Source of the DNA: Pomphorhynchus laevis
Taxonomy: Eukaryota; Acanthocephala; Palaeacanthocephala; Echinorhynchida; Pomphorhynchidae
DNA: 64,000 nt
Assembly: GCA_012934845.2 (NCBI GenBank)
Contig: WNNJ02001818.1
Span: forward strand, 54,477 to 118,476
Reading direction: 5' to 3'
A model generated the notes under the pieces. It did no database searches. It saw nothing but the letters and a program-made list of their open reading frames with translations, and was not told the DNA's origin. Of the stretch, positions 24,601 through 39,600 are shown piece after piece. A program made the translations under genes and the position numbers. Positions within the stretch are counted from its first letter, which is position 1. Every line of letters starts with the position of its first letter.

Positions 24601-27600
24601 TCGTAAAAATTTATTTAAATTATTTCCTAATTAATAAATAAATTATTCACTTTAAATTAAACATTAAACTTTAACTATTTAAAAAAAACATTATTTTGAA
24701 AAAATATAAAATTAAAAACATTCTACAAAATAAAATCTTGAATTTATTTCAAATTATACGAAAATGATATTGAGCTTTTAATAAAAAAATTTGAATTAAT
24801 AACAAAGAATTTGAATACCTGGTGGAATTGCTTGTGGTACATCAAACTGAAACTTTTCTTTGGCTAACCTAACAGCTTCTTCTTCAGTAATGACTTCAAT
24901 TGGCTGATACGCCGTATGCTCATCTTTTACTGGTGAATATTTTCTTCGACATTTGCCATTGATTTTCAAAAAATGAAGTTTTTCCGTGAGAAAGGCTTTC
25001 ATTAGGTCACAAACGGGAAATATCCAACAACGAAGTCGACGCTTCAATGATAGATCATTTAATTCCTCAACAAGGTAAAAGTCATCTGGATCGTGCATGT
25101 CGTTATTCGTCAATTGCAGCTTTGTCAGAAATTCATCAGTAAGGCATGTATTTTGTTCATCCATATCATTAGAACAGCTATCGTCATGTTGATCCTCGGC
25201 TTTTTGAATATCATGATGACCAGAATTGTTTAGTGAAGGACGCTGATCAAATTCTTCGCAGTCCGATGGTTTTAGTTCATCATCCCCACCGTCTACGGCT
25301 TCAACATAAATTGCTCCAAGACGAGGAAACAGCCAGTATCGTCGGTAATATCGATCTTGCCCTAATTGAGAGCAACGCATTAAACTTGTTCTTTGATTAA
25401 CGGTTTTCTTAATCATTTCACTTTCATTAATCAAATTGGTAATTTGAACCTCAACGTCTTCTCCAGGATTCAAAGTAATCTTAACGTTTTTATTTAATTC
25501 GGCAGTTAAATCCTCGTCTCGACCTCCAATGTCCTCGTCATGTTCCTCTTCCACATCATCATCGTCAGCACCGTCGTCATCTTCTTCATCCGGATCGTCA
25601 CTATTATCCACTAACTCTTCGGGCTCGGCCGTATCTTCAACACCGTAATCGCCATTATTAATATCATCGGCTAATGATTGTTTTGAATTCGTAGCAATGT
25701 TTGCGATTGTAGACATCATTTTACTAGAATCGGAATAATAATCAGGCTGCTGATCCACTCGAGTCGAACATAATGAAGACGAGCCCTCAACACTTTTATT
25801 ATCTTGATTTGTTTGTTGTTCACCTGTTGTAGTAAGAGACGAGCAATCTTAATAGAAAATATACAATTAATGAGGTCTGTACTAGATAGCAGTGGACGTT
25901 TAACGACGAATATCTATATTAAGCAGTTTAGCAAAACGAAAAATAATTTTGTTGTACTAATAATTTAATAATTTTGTTACAATATTATATATAATATATA
26001 GTTTAGATATTTTATTTTAATAAGATATAATATAATATAAGATAATATATTATAAGATAAGATATATATAAGATATATTATTTTATATTTAATATAAGAT
26101 AATATCAGATATAATCTTGTTGTACTAATAATTTAAAAATTCTGTTACAATATTATATATAATATGAAATAATTTAAATATTTTATTTTAATATGAGATA
26201 ATATAATATAAGATAATATATTATAAGATAAGATATATAATACATATTAATTTATATTTAATATAAGATATAATCTTGTTGTACTAATAATTTAATAATA
26301 TTTTCACAATGTTATATTAATATGAGCTAATATATAATAAGGATATATAAGATATATTATATTTAAAATAAGATAATATAAGATATAACTTTGTTGTACT
26401 AATTATTTTAATATATTAAAGTATACAATATTATAATTCGATTTGTAAAGTACCTAAATACAATTAATCCTTAGTGTGTGAAAGTGTAGCTTAAGTACAT
26501 TTTGACGACTTTGTTTCACAGAGATTGTCAAATTGTTCTTTTAAAACGATATAATTTTAAAAACAACAAAATCGAACCCAAATTAATTACATGTTCAGAT
26601 GAAAACAAATGAGAATTCTAGCGGATAAGTTTAGCGTCAAAATGAACACACCAAGTATTACCGTCTCTAATGTGATCAGCCTCTGCTTTGCAGACTTCCA
26701 ATCTTAGTTTTCGAATATGACCTTCAATTTCCCATTTGCGATGACGCAAGTTAACCAACTTTGACAAGTTTGAATCAATGCAGCTAAAATAATTAAAATT
26801 GATAAAAGCAGTTTAAAATTTTAAAAGCGTAAACATGAATTTTCTTCTTTAATATCAAGAAATCGAAAATATTTTAAATAGTTGATAATAATCCAATAAA
26901 GAATTATTGGAGCTGGATTAAAAAATGGGAAAATTTTAGTAATGATATTTTGCTAACTTCTGTTGGCATCCAGAAAATTACTATTTTCTAATATAATCAA
27001 ATATACTTAAAAGTAAATTTGATATATCAAACAACATTTAAATTATTTTTTGCATTGACTAAATTATAAATTGTTTTTCTTTGCAAGATAAATTTGTTTA
27101 TTAATTTTATCAGCTGCATAAAATTTAATTTATCCATCAATATTAGGTTCATATTTATTTATTAAGTCAATATTAGGTTTTCATAAAAGCGTCCATGTTA
27201 AAAAATTAAATCAAACATAAATTTTAAATTATATTAACTATCAAATAATATATTCAATAATATAATAATTTATATATCTATATATTCATATAATTATAGC
27301 AACGGAAGAATAGTATTGACACATCATTTTACCAATATAGAACTCAAAAGTATATTTGATATATCAAACAACATTTAAATTATTTTTTTGCATTGACTAA
27401 ATTTATTGATAAATTTGTTTATTATTTTTATCAGCTGCATAAAATTTAATTTATGTATCTATTAAATCTAATAGATAAAAATATAAAAATATTAATATTT
27501 TAATAAAAATATTAAATCTAATTTTAAAAATATATTTTTAAAAAATATAATAATATTAATATATTATTTAATATATTTATATTTTATCAAAATATAATTT

Positions 27601-30600
27601 AAGATAAATTGACTCTTATGTGGAAAGTATGAGTAGATAGTAAATAAGTTAGAATTAAGAATTACTAAATAAATATGTCATTCAAACCAACACAGCAACC
27701 AATGATGCATTTCGGTTCAGTAAATATCTTAGAGAAGGAAAAAAGATGACGCTCAAACCATCATCTGAAGATTATAGCAGTAGCTGTTGAAAATGTGTGA
27801 TTATAATTGACGTTTGGAAAATTTAAAAAATCTGTAAACTACTTTAATTTCAATATAGCTATTTTAAAAAAATTATCAGCTATCTTTAATGTTTTTCATT
27901 TCGCAGTGTAAATGTAATTTAATTACATTCATACAATTATAGCAACGCAAGATTTTAATAATCTTGCGTTGTAACACAAAAGTTTATCAATATATATCAA
28001 ATACATATTAGATATATTATATATTTGATATATTATATCGAATATACTCAAAAGTATATTTGATATATCAAACAACATTTAAATTATTTTTTTTGCATTG
28101 ACTAAATTTATTGATAAATTTGTTTATTATTTTTATCAGCTGCATAAAATTTAATTTATGTATCTTTTAAATCAATATTATATTTTTTTAAATATAATAA
28201 TATTTAATATATAATTTAATATAATATTTATATTTTATATAAACTATCAAAATATAATTTAAGATAAATTGACTCTTATGTGGAAAATATGAGTTAATAA
28301 GTATGAGTTAAATTCTAAATAAGTTAGAATTAAGAATTACTCTAGATAAGAGTAATAACATAAAATACACCATGAGCATGTATTTGATCTTGATATTATG
28401 TTTGGTTGAGGAACATGGACCGACATCTAATAACAAAGCATTTCCTTTAGATGACATCCAATATTGACTCTAATAGATATATTATATATCAATCAATTCA
28501 TAAAAATGCTAGATTTTATAATTTCATTTTAAAATTAAGATATTTATACGTATATTAAAATTACAAAATATGTAGATTCAATTAAGTCATCTTATTTCCA
28601 ACATTTATTCCGTATAAACAAAAACAAATCATTTGAGATTTTAATTAAAAAAATAGATTAAATATTTATTTTAGATTAGGCGGCGTGTTGGATCGGTTGG
28701 GTGGGTGGGCTCAGATCCCTCTGGATGTGAGGCCGTAAAAGTGTGAATAATAAGACCAGTGCAAATTGCAGTCGTTGGTTGATTTGGTCGTACTTACTGT
28801 TTTGTTAATTATGTTATCTAGTTTTGTTGATCGGTTGTAATTTTTAATGAAACCCTTATTTATTTTAGATTAAATAAAATATATATAATTAGCGTTACAA
28901 TTATATTAATGATTAGTGTTATATAAATTATAATTAGAATTAATGATTTTGCCCATTAACATACGTATTATTAATATATGATGAATATCATGAATATTTG
29001 ACTTACTCTGATATCAATTTGCTAGTGAGTAATTCGCCACAGAGAAATGCAAGTAAAGAAGCTTTTGTAGCGGGATCCACGGTAAATACAGATGACGCCG
29101 ACAATGACTTGGAAAGCTATAGAAAATAGACATTTAATAAAAGAGTTGTAGATCACGTATTAACACAATTAGCACTTAAGATGCTAATTGTCTGAACACG
29201 TTTTTGCTAACCAAACAACTTCTATTATATCAAATTATAATTTGAAAATTATAGTATCCGCCTTAAAGTGCCAGATAAAAGATTTTTATAAAACTGCATT
29301 TGATTTACGATTATTTACTTACCAGAAAATGAAACTCACAAAAGTATAAAAGTATAAGCTTAATGTTTAGTTCAATGCAATATTACAAGATAAAATTTTA
29401 TATTTCCTTCGACCTGACGTATATGCATACGGCCTGACTTAAACTTAATTGTGGATCAAAATATGGTCTTTATCATCAATGTGATTAGTTTAGTATATTG
29501 TGAAATTTTTCTGTTTAAGTCATGTCTATATTTGAACTCAACCAGACAAATGGCGTAAGATTGTTATACACTTGTGAAAAGTGTTAACACAAAAGTGAAT
29601 AACACGAAGGAGTATGGTTCAATGCTACTATATTACTTGATAAAATGGTAAAAAAGGGGTTTTTGAAGAAACAATGATAGTCTTTTAAATAATGACAATA
29701 ATCTACATGATTTTGAAGTCGCATAATTAAACTGGCATTCTGGTTCGATTAACCCAAAAAGTTTATTATTAAATATCAACAAAATAAGTCAACGTTAAGG
29801 GTAATTGCTGATTTTAGAGCTCATATAAGTCATGAGGGTTACCAAAGGATCTTTTCGGTAATGCATCAAACCTTTGTATCTAAAATTCAAGCATCTGAAT
29901 GACTGATTAGCCTTAATCAATGGGCGATTATTGGTTTATTGCATTTTAATTCTAGTATCGATTCGTAATTTTAACGACATCTGAGTTATTCAATAAAGAT
30001 TAAATTTCAATAAAGGTTAACATATTGCTGAAATATTACAACTTTTAATGATTGCATCTAATGATTAGCGTAACACTAAATATATAGAGCTTTATAGAAT
30101 TTGTATTGGTGGTATCAAATGAATATATAATATAATATATAATATTAGATAATATATTATAATATTATATGTATTATAATATATAATATGAATATCTACA
30201 GATTAACTTTGTCAATTGAGAATTCAACTTTTCATGTAAAACTATTTCTCGTGACAAGTAACTATTTCCCGTGACTAGTAGATAGAGCCATTTTGTGCAT
30301 GGTAGTGATAAAATATCATAAACTCGATAATGACTGTAAGCTTGAATTTTTTGAATAATGTGATTTGGAAAATTAGATCACAATTCAATTTTTAATTGAA
30401 AATAAAAATTAATTAATAAAAAAATAAAAAAGTAAAATTTTAAAATGGTATTAATAAGATAATTATTAATTATAATTGATAATTCTTTATTAATACGATA
30501 TTAATGTACGTGACAACATTAAAAACGAATCATTATCTGGAAATTTAGATATTTCAATAAAAGATAAAAGATTCCAACTTACCTCGTTATCACCGACACG

Positions 30601-33600
30601 ATCCAACACAAAAATACGCAAAACATCACTGACTGTAGTTGAATTCAATTCAATTTCACTTAACTTCTGATTGCACAAAAAAAGTATCTATGAAATCGAA
30701 AGATATAAAAATAGAAACAAAATTAAAAATATTTAACTTTCAGACTAAAAGCATTCAGCAATTTAGCTAAAACGGTATACATTGGAATACATATAGAAAT
30801 ACAGCAAAATTAATTATCTTATATAATTAATATTAAATAATTAATAATTATATAGTTAATTATATCTTCTATCATTAGGAGATGCTAGAATATCTTCCAA
30901 TATAGGAATTAATGTCGATATTTGGGCCTACATTACGAATTCATTTGTAAATGATCTTAATAAATTTTGTAATATAATATTAAATAAATTTAATACAATT
31001 GATTAATATAATTGACAAAATTAACAATTATTTGAAATAAAAAAAATAAAATGTTACTTAATTAAATTGTATAAAAAGTATAACATTATTAAACATATAA
31101 TGAGTTTTGTTCATATAATGAGTTTTGAACATTTAAGTAATATAAACAAGTAAATGGTGTGCCTCTCTACATAATGGTTTAACTTCATTCTTGTAAACTT
31201 CGCTACAAACTATATTCGCATTGATATTCATCCTATTCATAGAAATAAAATTGGATAAACGAGAATTCCATCTGTTATTTATGTAATGAATGTCTAAATA
31301 ATTTACACTTCACTGAAGATTCACTATGAGGCTTCTCAATATGGCTGAACTATAAAAAGATTTTATGAAAAATACGGTAGATCTACACATTTTATTTATT
31401 TGAAGATATTTAAGTTATCAATTTCCATGAACTTAGAAATTTTAATTTATAGGAAGCAAGGAAAATAAAACAAAAAAGATTATTCAATATTTCAATAGCA
31501 ACTGCCATAATCATCAGGAAAAAGTTTTATAGTTTTGAATATTAAAATAATTTAAACAAGTAAATGTTGTGTATCGCTACAAAACGGATAAAAGTGAGAA
31601 AAAATACACAACAAAAGAAAACGATCAAACAGTAAAAACATGACATAATAAAACAAAATATTAACATTATCAACCATAAGAACAAAAACCATCACTCGGT
31701 AAAACACAAAATAACACTCGGTAAAAAACATTACTATGCATAGTCAAAAACATAAAAACTAATTATATTTTAACTTAAGATTATAGTCCAGTTTATTATT
31801 AGCCATAGGATAGACTCACGAGCCAGGAAAAATGCTTATTATATTATACGTGCTAAATAATTGCTTTCGTAAGACAACACAGTAACGTTCTGAAAATCAA
31901 TTGTATGATTAAGTGATGTACAGCGTTGAGCAATGACACTGGAAAGAATTCCTTTTTAGATTATAGACGTGTTGTTTTATTCTTTTAGATAAACATGGTT
32001 TAGTTTGGCCAATATAGGCACTGTCACAATCCGAGCAAAGTATTTTATATACAATTGGATCTCTACTAGATAATTGTGTACATTATCTTTAGGTTACAAG
32101 TATAAAAACCAAGTTTTGAGTTAATAGATGCATACGATTTCACAAAAGTTTGCTGTACTTTGTAACTTAATAAATTTGTTAAAATCATTTTGCCTAGACG
32201 CGGTAGTGTCATGTAATAATCTTTATAACTTATATCAGTTCAGTCATCCCCATTGATATATTCTGAAAAAAGTGAGGACCGTATTTGATGAAAGAAAAAT
32301 GGTCTATAGTAATGTGTTCCCGCAGAATCAAGGCGACATACTTATACAGCTTGTAAGCAAAGGTAGCATATTAGGCAACTATAGGTCTTCCCGAATGTGT
32401 AGTGTAACTTTATGCCTTTAAGGTAGCATGTAAAAACAAGGTTTTTAGTTAATAGCCGGATACGATTTCAGAAACGCTTGCAGTACTTTGTGTTCTGTTA
32501 ACAGAAACTTAAGAAATTTGTTTAAATCATTATGCCTAAACGCGGTAGGGTCATGTAATAATCTATAAAACTTATATCAGTTCAGTAAGGTCATCCCCAC
32601 TGATATATTATATTCACTCTTATTTAATACGACAAATTTAATAATTTGTTGGCCTCAAAGACAATAATACCCTGAAGATCAAGATCCTTCTTCAATTTAA
32701 AAAACGATCTATTAAAAGTATTATTCCCATTACAATTACTCGTCATAGATTTGCAATTCAAGTTAAGAAAATTATCCAAGCCATATACAACATTCACAGA
32801 CCGAATAAGTATCTTCTCAAAATCAGCCACTAATTTATGTTCAAGAAATCTAGATGCTGGGGTAAAATTAGGGTAAACTTCAAGAACAGATAACAAAATT
32901 AAATTAATAACACTTGGTAATATCGAAACATAGCCATATGTTTTGATTAAAACTGGAAAATAAAATGGACGCAAATGTCATGCCACTTCAAGACGGGGCA
33001 CGTTTAGTGCTCCGTGTAGAAGTGACATTGTGACTGAAAGTCTAACGGAGTCTAGCTGGATCCGTCTAGCCCTGTCTTGTTTAGCTATATCGTAGTGACA
33101 TTGTGACTGAAATTCGTTAATCAAAGTCCAGTCTATCAAGCAACACTATTTTATATGAATGCCGAATTTCGTAAGAAATCCTGGACTGTTGTCTACTCAG
33201 CACATCTGTGCACTACTATTATACCTGCCGTATCCATTAAGGATCCAACGAGTGCAGCGACAATTCAGCAACAACCTCTGCCTAGTGTTTAAGGATGGTC
33301 ACAACAGCAATTCGATCTGGAAAAGAGCGTAAGCCTTGGACAATTAAGCAGTGTCGGAAACGCCTTTATTCACAATGTCCCACAGGCAACCGAAACGACC
33401 AGTGAGTACTTCATTCTACTGATGAGTGTTGCCGGGTACTCCATCATTTCGATGCCGAAGTGGTCGTCTAGAAGTAACATGGTGACTAAAAGTCGTGAAT
33501 CAAAATCCAGTCTATTAAGCAACACCATTTTATATAAATGCCGAATTTCCTAAGAAATCCTGGACCGTTCTTTACTAAACACATCCGTGCACCAACATTA

Positions 33601-36600
33601 TAAATAATTTGGAATTTGAGTTATGATATTTTAATAATTATTATGATATTCTTTTAAAGAATAACTAATGGATTATTATTTTCTATTTTAATTTTAAAAT
33701 TATCAAATGTTGCATGGATAATAATGGATTATAATTTACCTTTCGACCGTTGCAATTATCTAATAAGCAAAGTTGCAAAAGAAATCGTAGAATTAGAAAG
33801 AAGTACGACGAATCGGCAGAATCGCTATCTATATCAGAAATTAAAGACTTTTGAAGATCGGCAATATTCGGAATATCATTGAGATCTAAACAAATCGTCA
33901 CAATTAAAATGTTGTATTTTAAACTGCTAATTTAAACAGCATTCGTTTCAATTTAAAAAATCTGCAACAAAAATATATTGGAATTATGCTCCTGACTTTT
34001 TTTATTAAAAATGCTAAGAATATTTTAATTTTTGATAATTTTTGGAAAAAATTAAAGACATTGTAAAAAGTTAAAAATTTAGAAGGTTCGAAAATATTGA
34101 ACGTACTTTTGGAATTTTAAAAACAAATAAAAACAAAATTTATAAGTTATCAGCAAATGAGTTTTGTGATTGGCATACATTTTGGCATACAAATTACATT
34201 AAATATAAATTAAAGTTTAACATTCATTGGAAATGTAAAATTAGAATGATACAATTCAAAGGAGACATTGATTTAGGTATTTACCTATTTGAAGAGTGTA
34301 CGCAAAGCTGGCAAGAAATTCAATCAGAACTAGACAGTCTGCGTAAGCTTTAGAAGAAACAATTATATCTGTAACAGGAGAATATTCTGGAAGCGGCTAA
34401 AATAGCAAAAGTTTAAAATTTATAGTAAATGAAAAATAGTTCAAATGTAACGTTAAATTGATTAAGTCATTCGACATTTTAAAAACCTAATTATCTCAAA
34501 TGTTGCGGCAAAGCTTAATTGAAAAGACATTAAGGTGGTAAAAATTTTAAGATTCTGATTGTTAATCTTAAATGTAAAATTAAAATTCCATTTTAAATTT
34601 CGAAAATACGAGAAATGTAGCACAATAGAGAGAGAAGAATCGTAAGGTGAATATAATAAAAAGACAACTTAATAAATCTACAAAATACAAAAAAGGTAAT
34701 AAAAGGTGTCTTTTAAAGTTGTTTCATTAAAATCGAATTAGAATTTTGAATAATTAAAATTAAATGTAATTTAAGATTACAAATTAAAATTACTATAATT
34801 ACTTAGATTTTATTAATTATTAGACATTTTGAAAAGGCGAATTAAAGACTTTTCGATTATCATGTTTGTGAAAGATAAAAAATATTTTTTTTGATTGCCT
34901 TTGAACTATTAATAAGAAAATTTGAGTGCATAGGAAAGGAACAATATTTAATAAAAAAATTTGAGATGGAACATCTTCAGCGCTTTAATATGGGAAAGAT
35001 TAATTCATAAACGAAATCTAAAGACAACATTTAAGAACAAAATCTTGTAAAATACAACAAAAGCTTTATCTACCAAAACTGATTCAATTAAGAAATAAAA
35101 GTTATTGAAAAGTCCTTCGACAAAAGTTTAGATACATCATTGGATTATAAATTTTATTATAAAATTTATAATCCATTTTATTTCCTCTTTACTAAGATAA
35201 TACGTCTATATTAACTTAAACGAAATCGAATATATACTGTAAGATATTATTTTGATAAAATAAGATAAAAAATTAAAAAATAAACTGAATATATAAAAAT
35301 AATTTAAATAAATAATAAAAAATACACAAGAAAATTTGTTTTAAATAATAAATGAATTTTAAGAAACAACCAAACGCTACCTTCAGCTCTTTGATAAGCA
35401 AATCTTCGGTTGAAGATTTTAATTCATTCACGAAAGCTGTATCGATCATCTTCTGTTGCTTAAGTTTCGCCTGCAAAATCGCTGCGTGATCCCTTCCCTA
35501 AAGATTAAAATAAAATTAGAAATTAAAATAAAGATTAAAATAAAATTATTTCTATTTAAATAAAATTTAAAAAGCAACAACATTGAAATAGCTTTATAAA
35601 GAGGCCGTATTAATCAAAAGCTTTATAATAAACCATATGTAAAGCTCTTAAAATATTTAAATTCTTAATAAATAATTTAAATTATATTTATCTATATATT
35701 TTAATAAATTATATTAATGAAGTTAAACGTAAAATGTAATTCAGAATAAACAAGTCTAGCTGGAAGGCAGGAACACTCCTTTCATGCACTGATTCTAACA
35801 TATTAAAATGAATCTCTAAGGCTGTCGAATGTTTGAATGATGACATAAAAACGACTCCAATTTTGCGATTGATACTTATCATATGAGAAATCACCTACTA
35901 AAACTATAAGCTAATCACCTAATTAACTAATTAATGATCACTAAATTAATCATTAATTGAGGAGTCTCGTTAGCAGCAAAATGCACCAACGAATAAAAAC
36001 GAGGATGAAAATCATCAAAAATTAAGAAGAGATATAAGAAAAAATGATTTGTTTTTATGTGGTAAATGATAGCCGGCGCACGCTTACATGACCACAACAA
36101 CAAAAAAAAACAAAAATCTGAATGGAGGTGGTAATAACAAAAATCTGTCGAGGAGGTGGTAATAAAGGAGGAAGCGCGGTGGATGTCGAGTGAGATCTGA
36201 TTCTAGGCGAGTGAGGCGGCAACGATGAAGGATCGGAGACCGTGGTTGTGAGAGCAATGGGGAACGTAGAATAAAAGGGAATTACGGGAACGCAGTGATA
36301 GATAGAGGTGGAACGAGTGTCGTCTAAGAAAGGCAGGTTGATGAAGAATGTAGAGCCGACATCGATAAGACGAAAAGTTACGATAAGAAAGCAGAGTTGT
36401 ATGCGGATGTGGATGGTGGGCCAGGATCGTTGGGCAAGATATGTGCATGTGTGGTTAAAGCAACGGAGACGTAGGAGCACTTGTACTACGGAGTTTATGA
36501 TGCGATGTAATGGTAGGATGATTGATTTTGAAGAATTAGCGAAAATGCTTACGCAGTAATCGATTTTAGAGAAAATAAGCGATGAAAGACAAGACATCCA

Positions 36601-39600
36601 GGAACAGAAGTCGATAAGATGGCGAATACGGCGGATGTTACGGAGAATTAAGTTAGACGAGCGTACCTTGTCACAGACGAAGGGTTTAAGGAAAAGGTGA
36701 TCGTCGAAATTGAAAGCTTAAGAAAGTGAGATTGTAGACTATGGGGATGATTGATGAAGTACAATATACATGAGGAGGAAATGTGTTAGGTTGATGGGGG
36801 AGGATCCACATTATTTTTGACTTGTCTGGGTTTAGAACGAAACGATGATGGGAGAGACGTTTGTAGATAGAAGAAAGACAGTTAGAGGCAAATATTGCGA
36901 TATCGTGTATGCGATGGGCGGGTGCGTGAGCATATATGAGGATGTCATCGGCGTACTGCATTACGTTAAAGGAAAAAGGTTTGACAAACGGAGAGTGATC
37001 GCCGCGTAGAAGAAAGAAAAGCAGGGGTCCTAGGACTGAACCTTGATGGACCCAGCAGAAATTAGTGATGAGAGGATAGAATTATGAATTTGAACAGACT
37101 AGAAAAGAACGGTCGGATAGATATGAGGCAAACCATACAACGGAGGAAGAATAAAAGCCGTAATCATAACGAAGGCGAGAAAGGAGGATGAAGTGGTCGA
37201 TAATGTCGAAGGCGGAGGAGAGGTCGAGGGAGATGAGAACACTATATAGAGCCTTGTCACGAGAAATGAGTAGGTCGTTGTAAACTTTCACGCAGGCAAT
37301 TTCTGTGGAGTGATTAGAGCGGAAAGCGGATTAGAAAGGAGAAAAGAAGAGATATTGATGTCATAGTAAATCCATTTAATCAATTGTATAATCAACACAG
37401 CGACCATTAACGAACATCAAAATTTGGAAAAGCAAAAATTCTCTTTACCAAATGATTTCGAATTTTACAAGAAAACGATATTCCTTAAATAGGACGAGGA
37501 AGCATTGCATCAACATATTTCGTGGATATTTAGCAGATATGCGCTGTAAAATACTCGATTTTTCTTAGATAAAATATATTACGTTAAATATGAGCACATT
37601 CAATATGAGGTAGGGAGATACGCAATACATCAGCGTTTTGAAATATGTTTGGTGCCTTTTAAAAAAATATGAAACAACTGTAATTAATCAAGTCGCAACA
37701 CTATCGTAAGATGTTTCATTTGTTAAAATAAAAATTTATAAATCAAAGCTTATTGGCAATGCTTTAGTAAATTCGTAATAAAATCACTTACAGTATTGTA
37801 GTAAGCCTTTGTTTGCTGTTTGGGTGAATTTTCAATAAGCCTGTTGTTGTAAATTGTTTGAATCGTACCACCGTCCTTATCATCAACATTAGGCAAATTC
37901 GATGATAAGGGGGGATTGAGGTTTTTCTTAATGATGAACAGGTAATTTTATTTATTGAACAAATAGACGCCAATGAATAAAAAAGATAATTATGATAAAA
38001 TATTACATTCAAAACATTATAAGTTATGTATAAACTACAAGTAAATATAACTAATAAAGTAAAAATATTTTTTTAAACAATGTGTGCTTGTAAATTCGAA
38101 AGGATAGACGCACGCAAATCCTTTTATTTGTAAACTATCTCTCGTAACAATTAAATCATGAAATTTAAATTATTTTTGAAAATAAAACAGTAAATATAAC
38201 GGAAATATGAATTGCATATTTACATTTGAAAATAGCATTTAATTTAAATTAAAAATTTGAATTTAATCTAAAAATGTAAAGGCTTGTCTTCAAAAAACGG
38301 TATTAATATATGATTATAATCAATAAAATATCTATTTATAAACTTATTATTAATTATTTAAAAATTATTTAAATCATTTTACAATTTGAAGTTAAAAATC
38401 ATTTCAACTTCAACCTCGTGATATTTTATATAAGTTGTATTGATATTCCAATGACAGCAATCGATATGGTGTTATTTATTTCACTAATTTTATACTAGCG
38501 AGATATCTCATTATTATTTAATCGTTGAAAATATTTCATTATTTATATTTAAGCTTTATTTGAATTCTTTATCTTTAATATATACAATTATGGATTAATT
38601 ATTATAGCAATGTAATATTATAAATTATATTAATAAATGATACAAAATATCATTTATTACTAGGAGAAATGCTATTTGTGTATGCGTCTATATAAGAAAG
38701 CGTCTATCGAAGAAACCGTGTATATAAAACTGTTAAACATACATATTTGATAAAAGTATATTAATTTAATATTATAACCGATTATAAGGGTTACCAGGCC
38801 GTAAAATAACAAACACGACACAAAAGTCCAAGAATGACTACTTCGTAAAATCCCATAATAACAAAAGAGTAAACGATAGTTTGAAAACGTCCACACGCCG
38901 CAAAAGTTTAAATATTCTCCATACAGTTTCTTGGTACATCAATATTTCTAATTCATGGAAAATATCCACAGCATCTTTTCATTATTGCAAGGCAAGATGG
39001 TTGCGTATGATATAAACGAAATTGAAAATAAATGCAGTAAAAATTAAAAAAAAGATAAAAAATATTAAATTAAACCGATTCCAAATGGATTTCCGTTATG
39101 GATGATTAAGGATGAGTAGTAGTATAAAAGCAATAAAAATGATAAAGAAAATATAAAGGAAATATTTTGGATTTCACTATTCAATTGAATAATTTCGAAA
39201 TAACTGCTTGATTAACTGTTTTGCTTTATTAAAGTTTGAATAAATTTTTTATTCGATGATAGAAGATTTGTTCGATAAATAAAGACGATGAATTTGTTTT
39301 TTTGATGTAAATTTAAAATTGAAACGCATGTAAATCTAAACACATTGTATTTTCAGTTAGAATATTGATAAGATTAATAATGATTTAAATGAAATAAAAT
39401 CGGAATAATTATCAAATATGAAAACCAAATGCAAAAAGTATGCTTTAATAACTGAAAAACAATTATCGATACTTACGTGATTACGAATACAGGATTTTAA
39501 AATATCACTGATGGTTAATTGAGAATTAGGCTGAGATGTCATATGTGAAAATTCGCAAGCAGAGCTATTCGAATCTATCGGTGGTATATTTTGATGGTAT

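Noticed and set aside
35709..35894. Additional BAZ2 exon in intron 11
   Set aside because: The open frame is slightly GC-rich but lacks a convincing acceptor and donor, and exons 11 and 12 already join in phase.
38672..38896. Open frame as host gene
   Set aside because: Composition is that of AT-rich intron sequence, with no motifs and no splice support.
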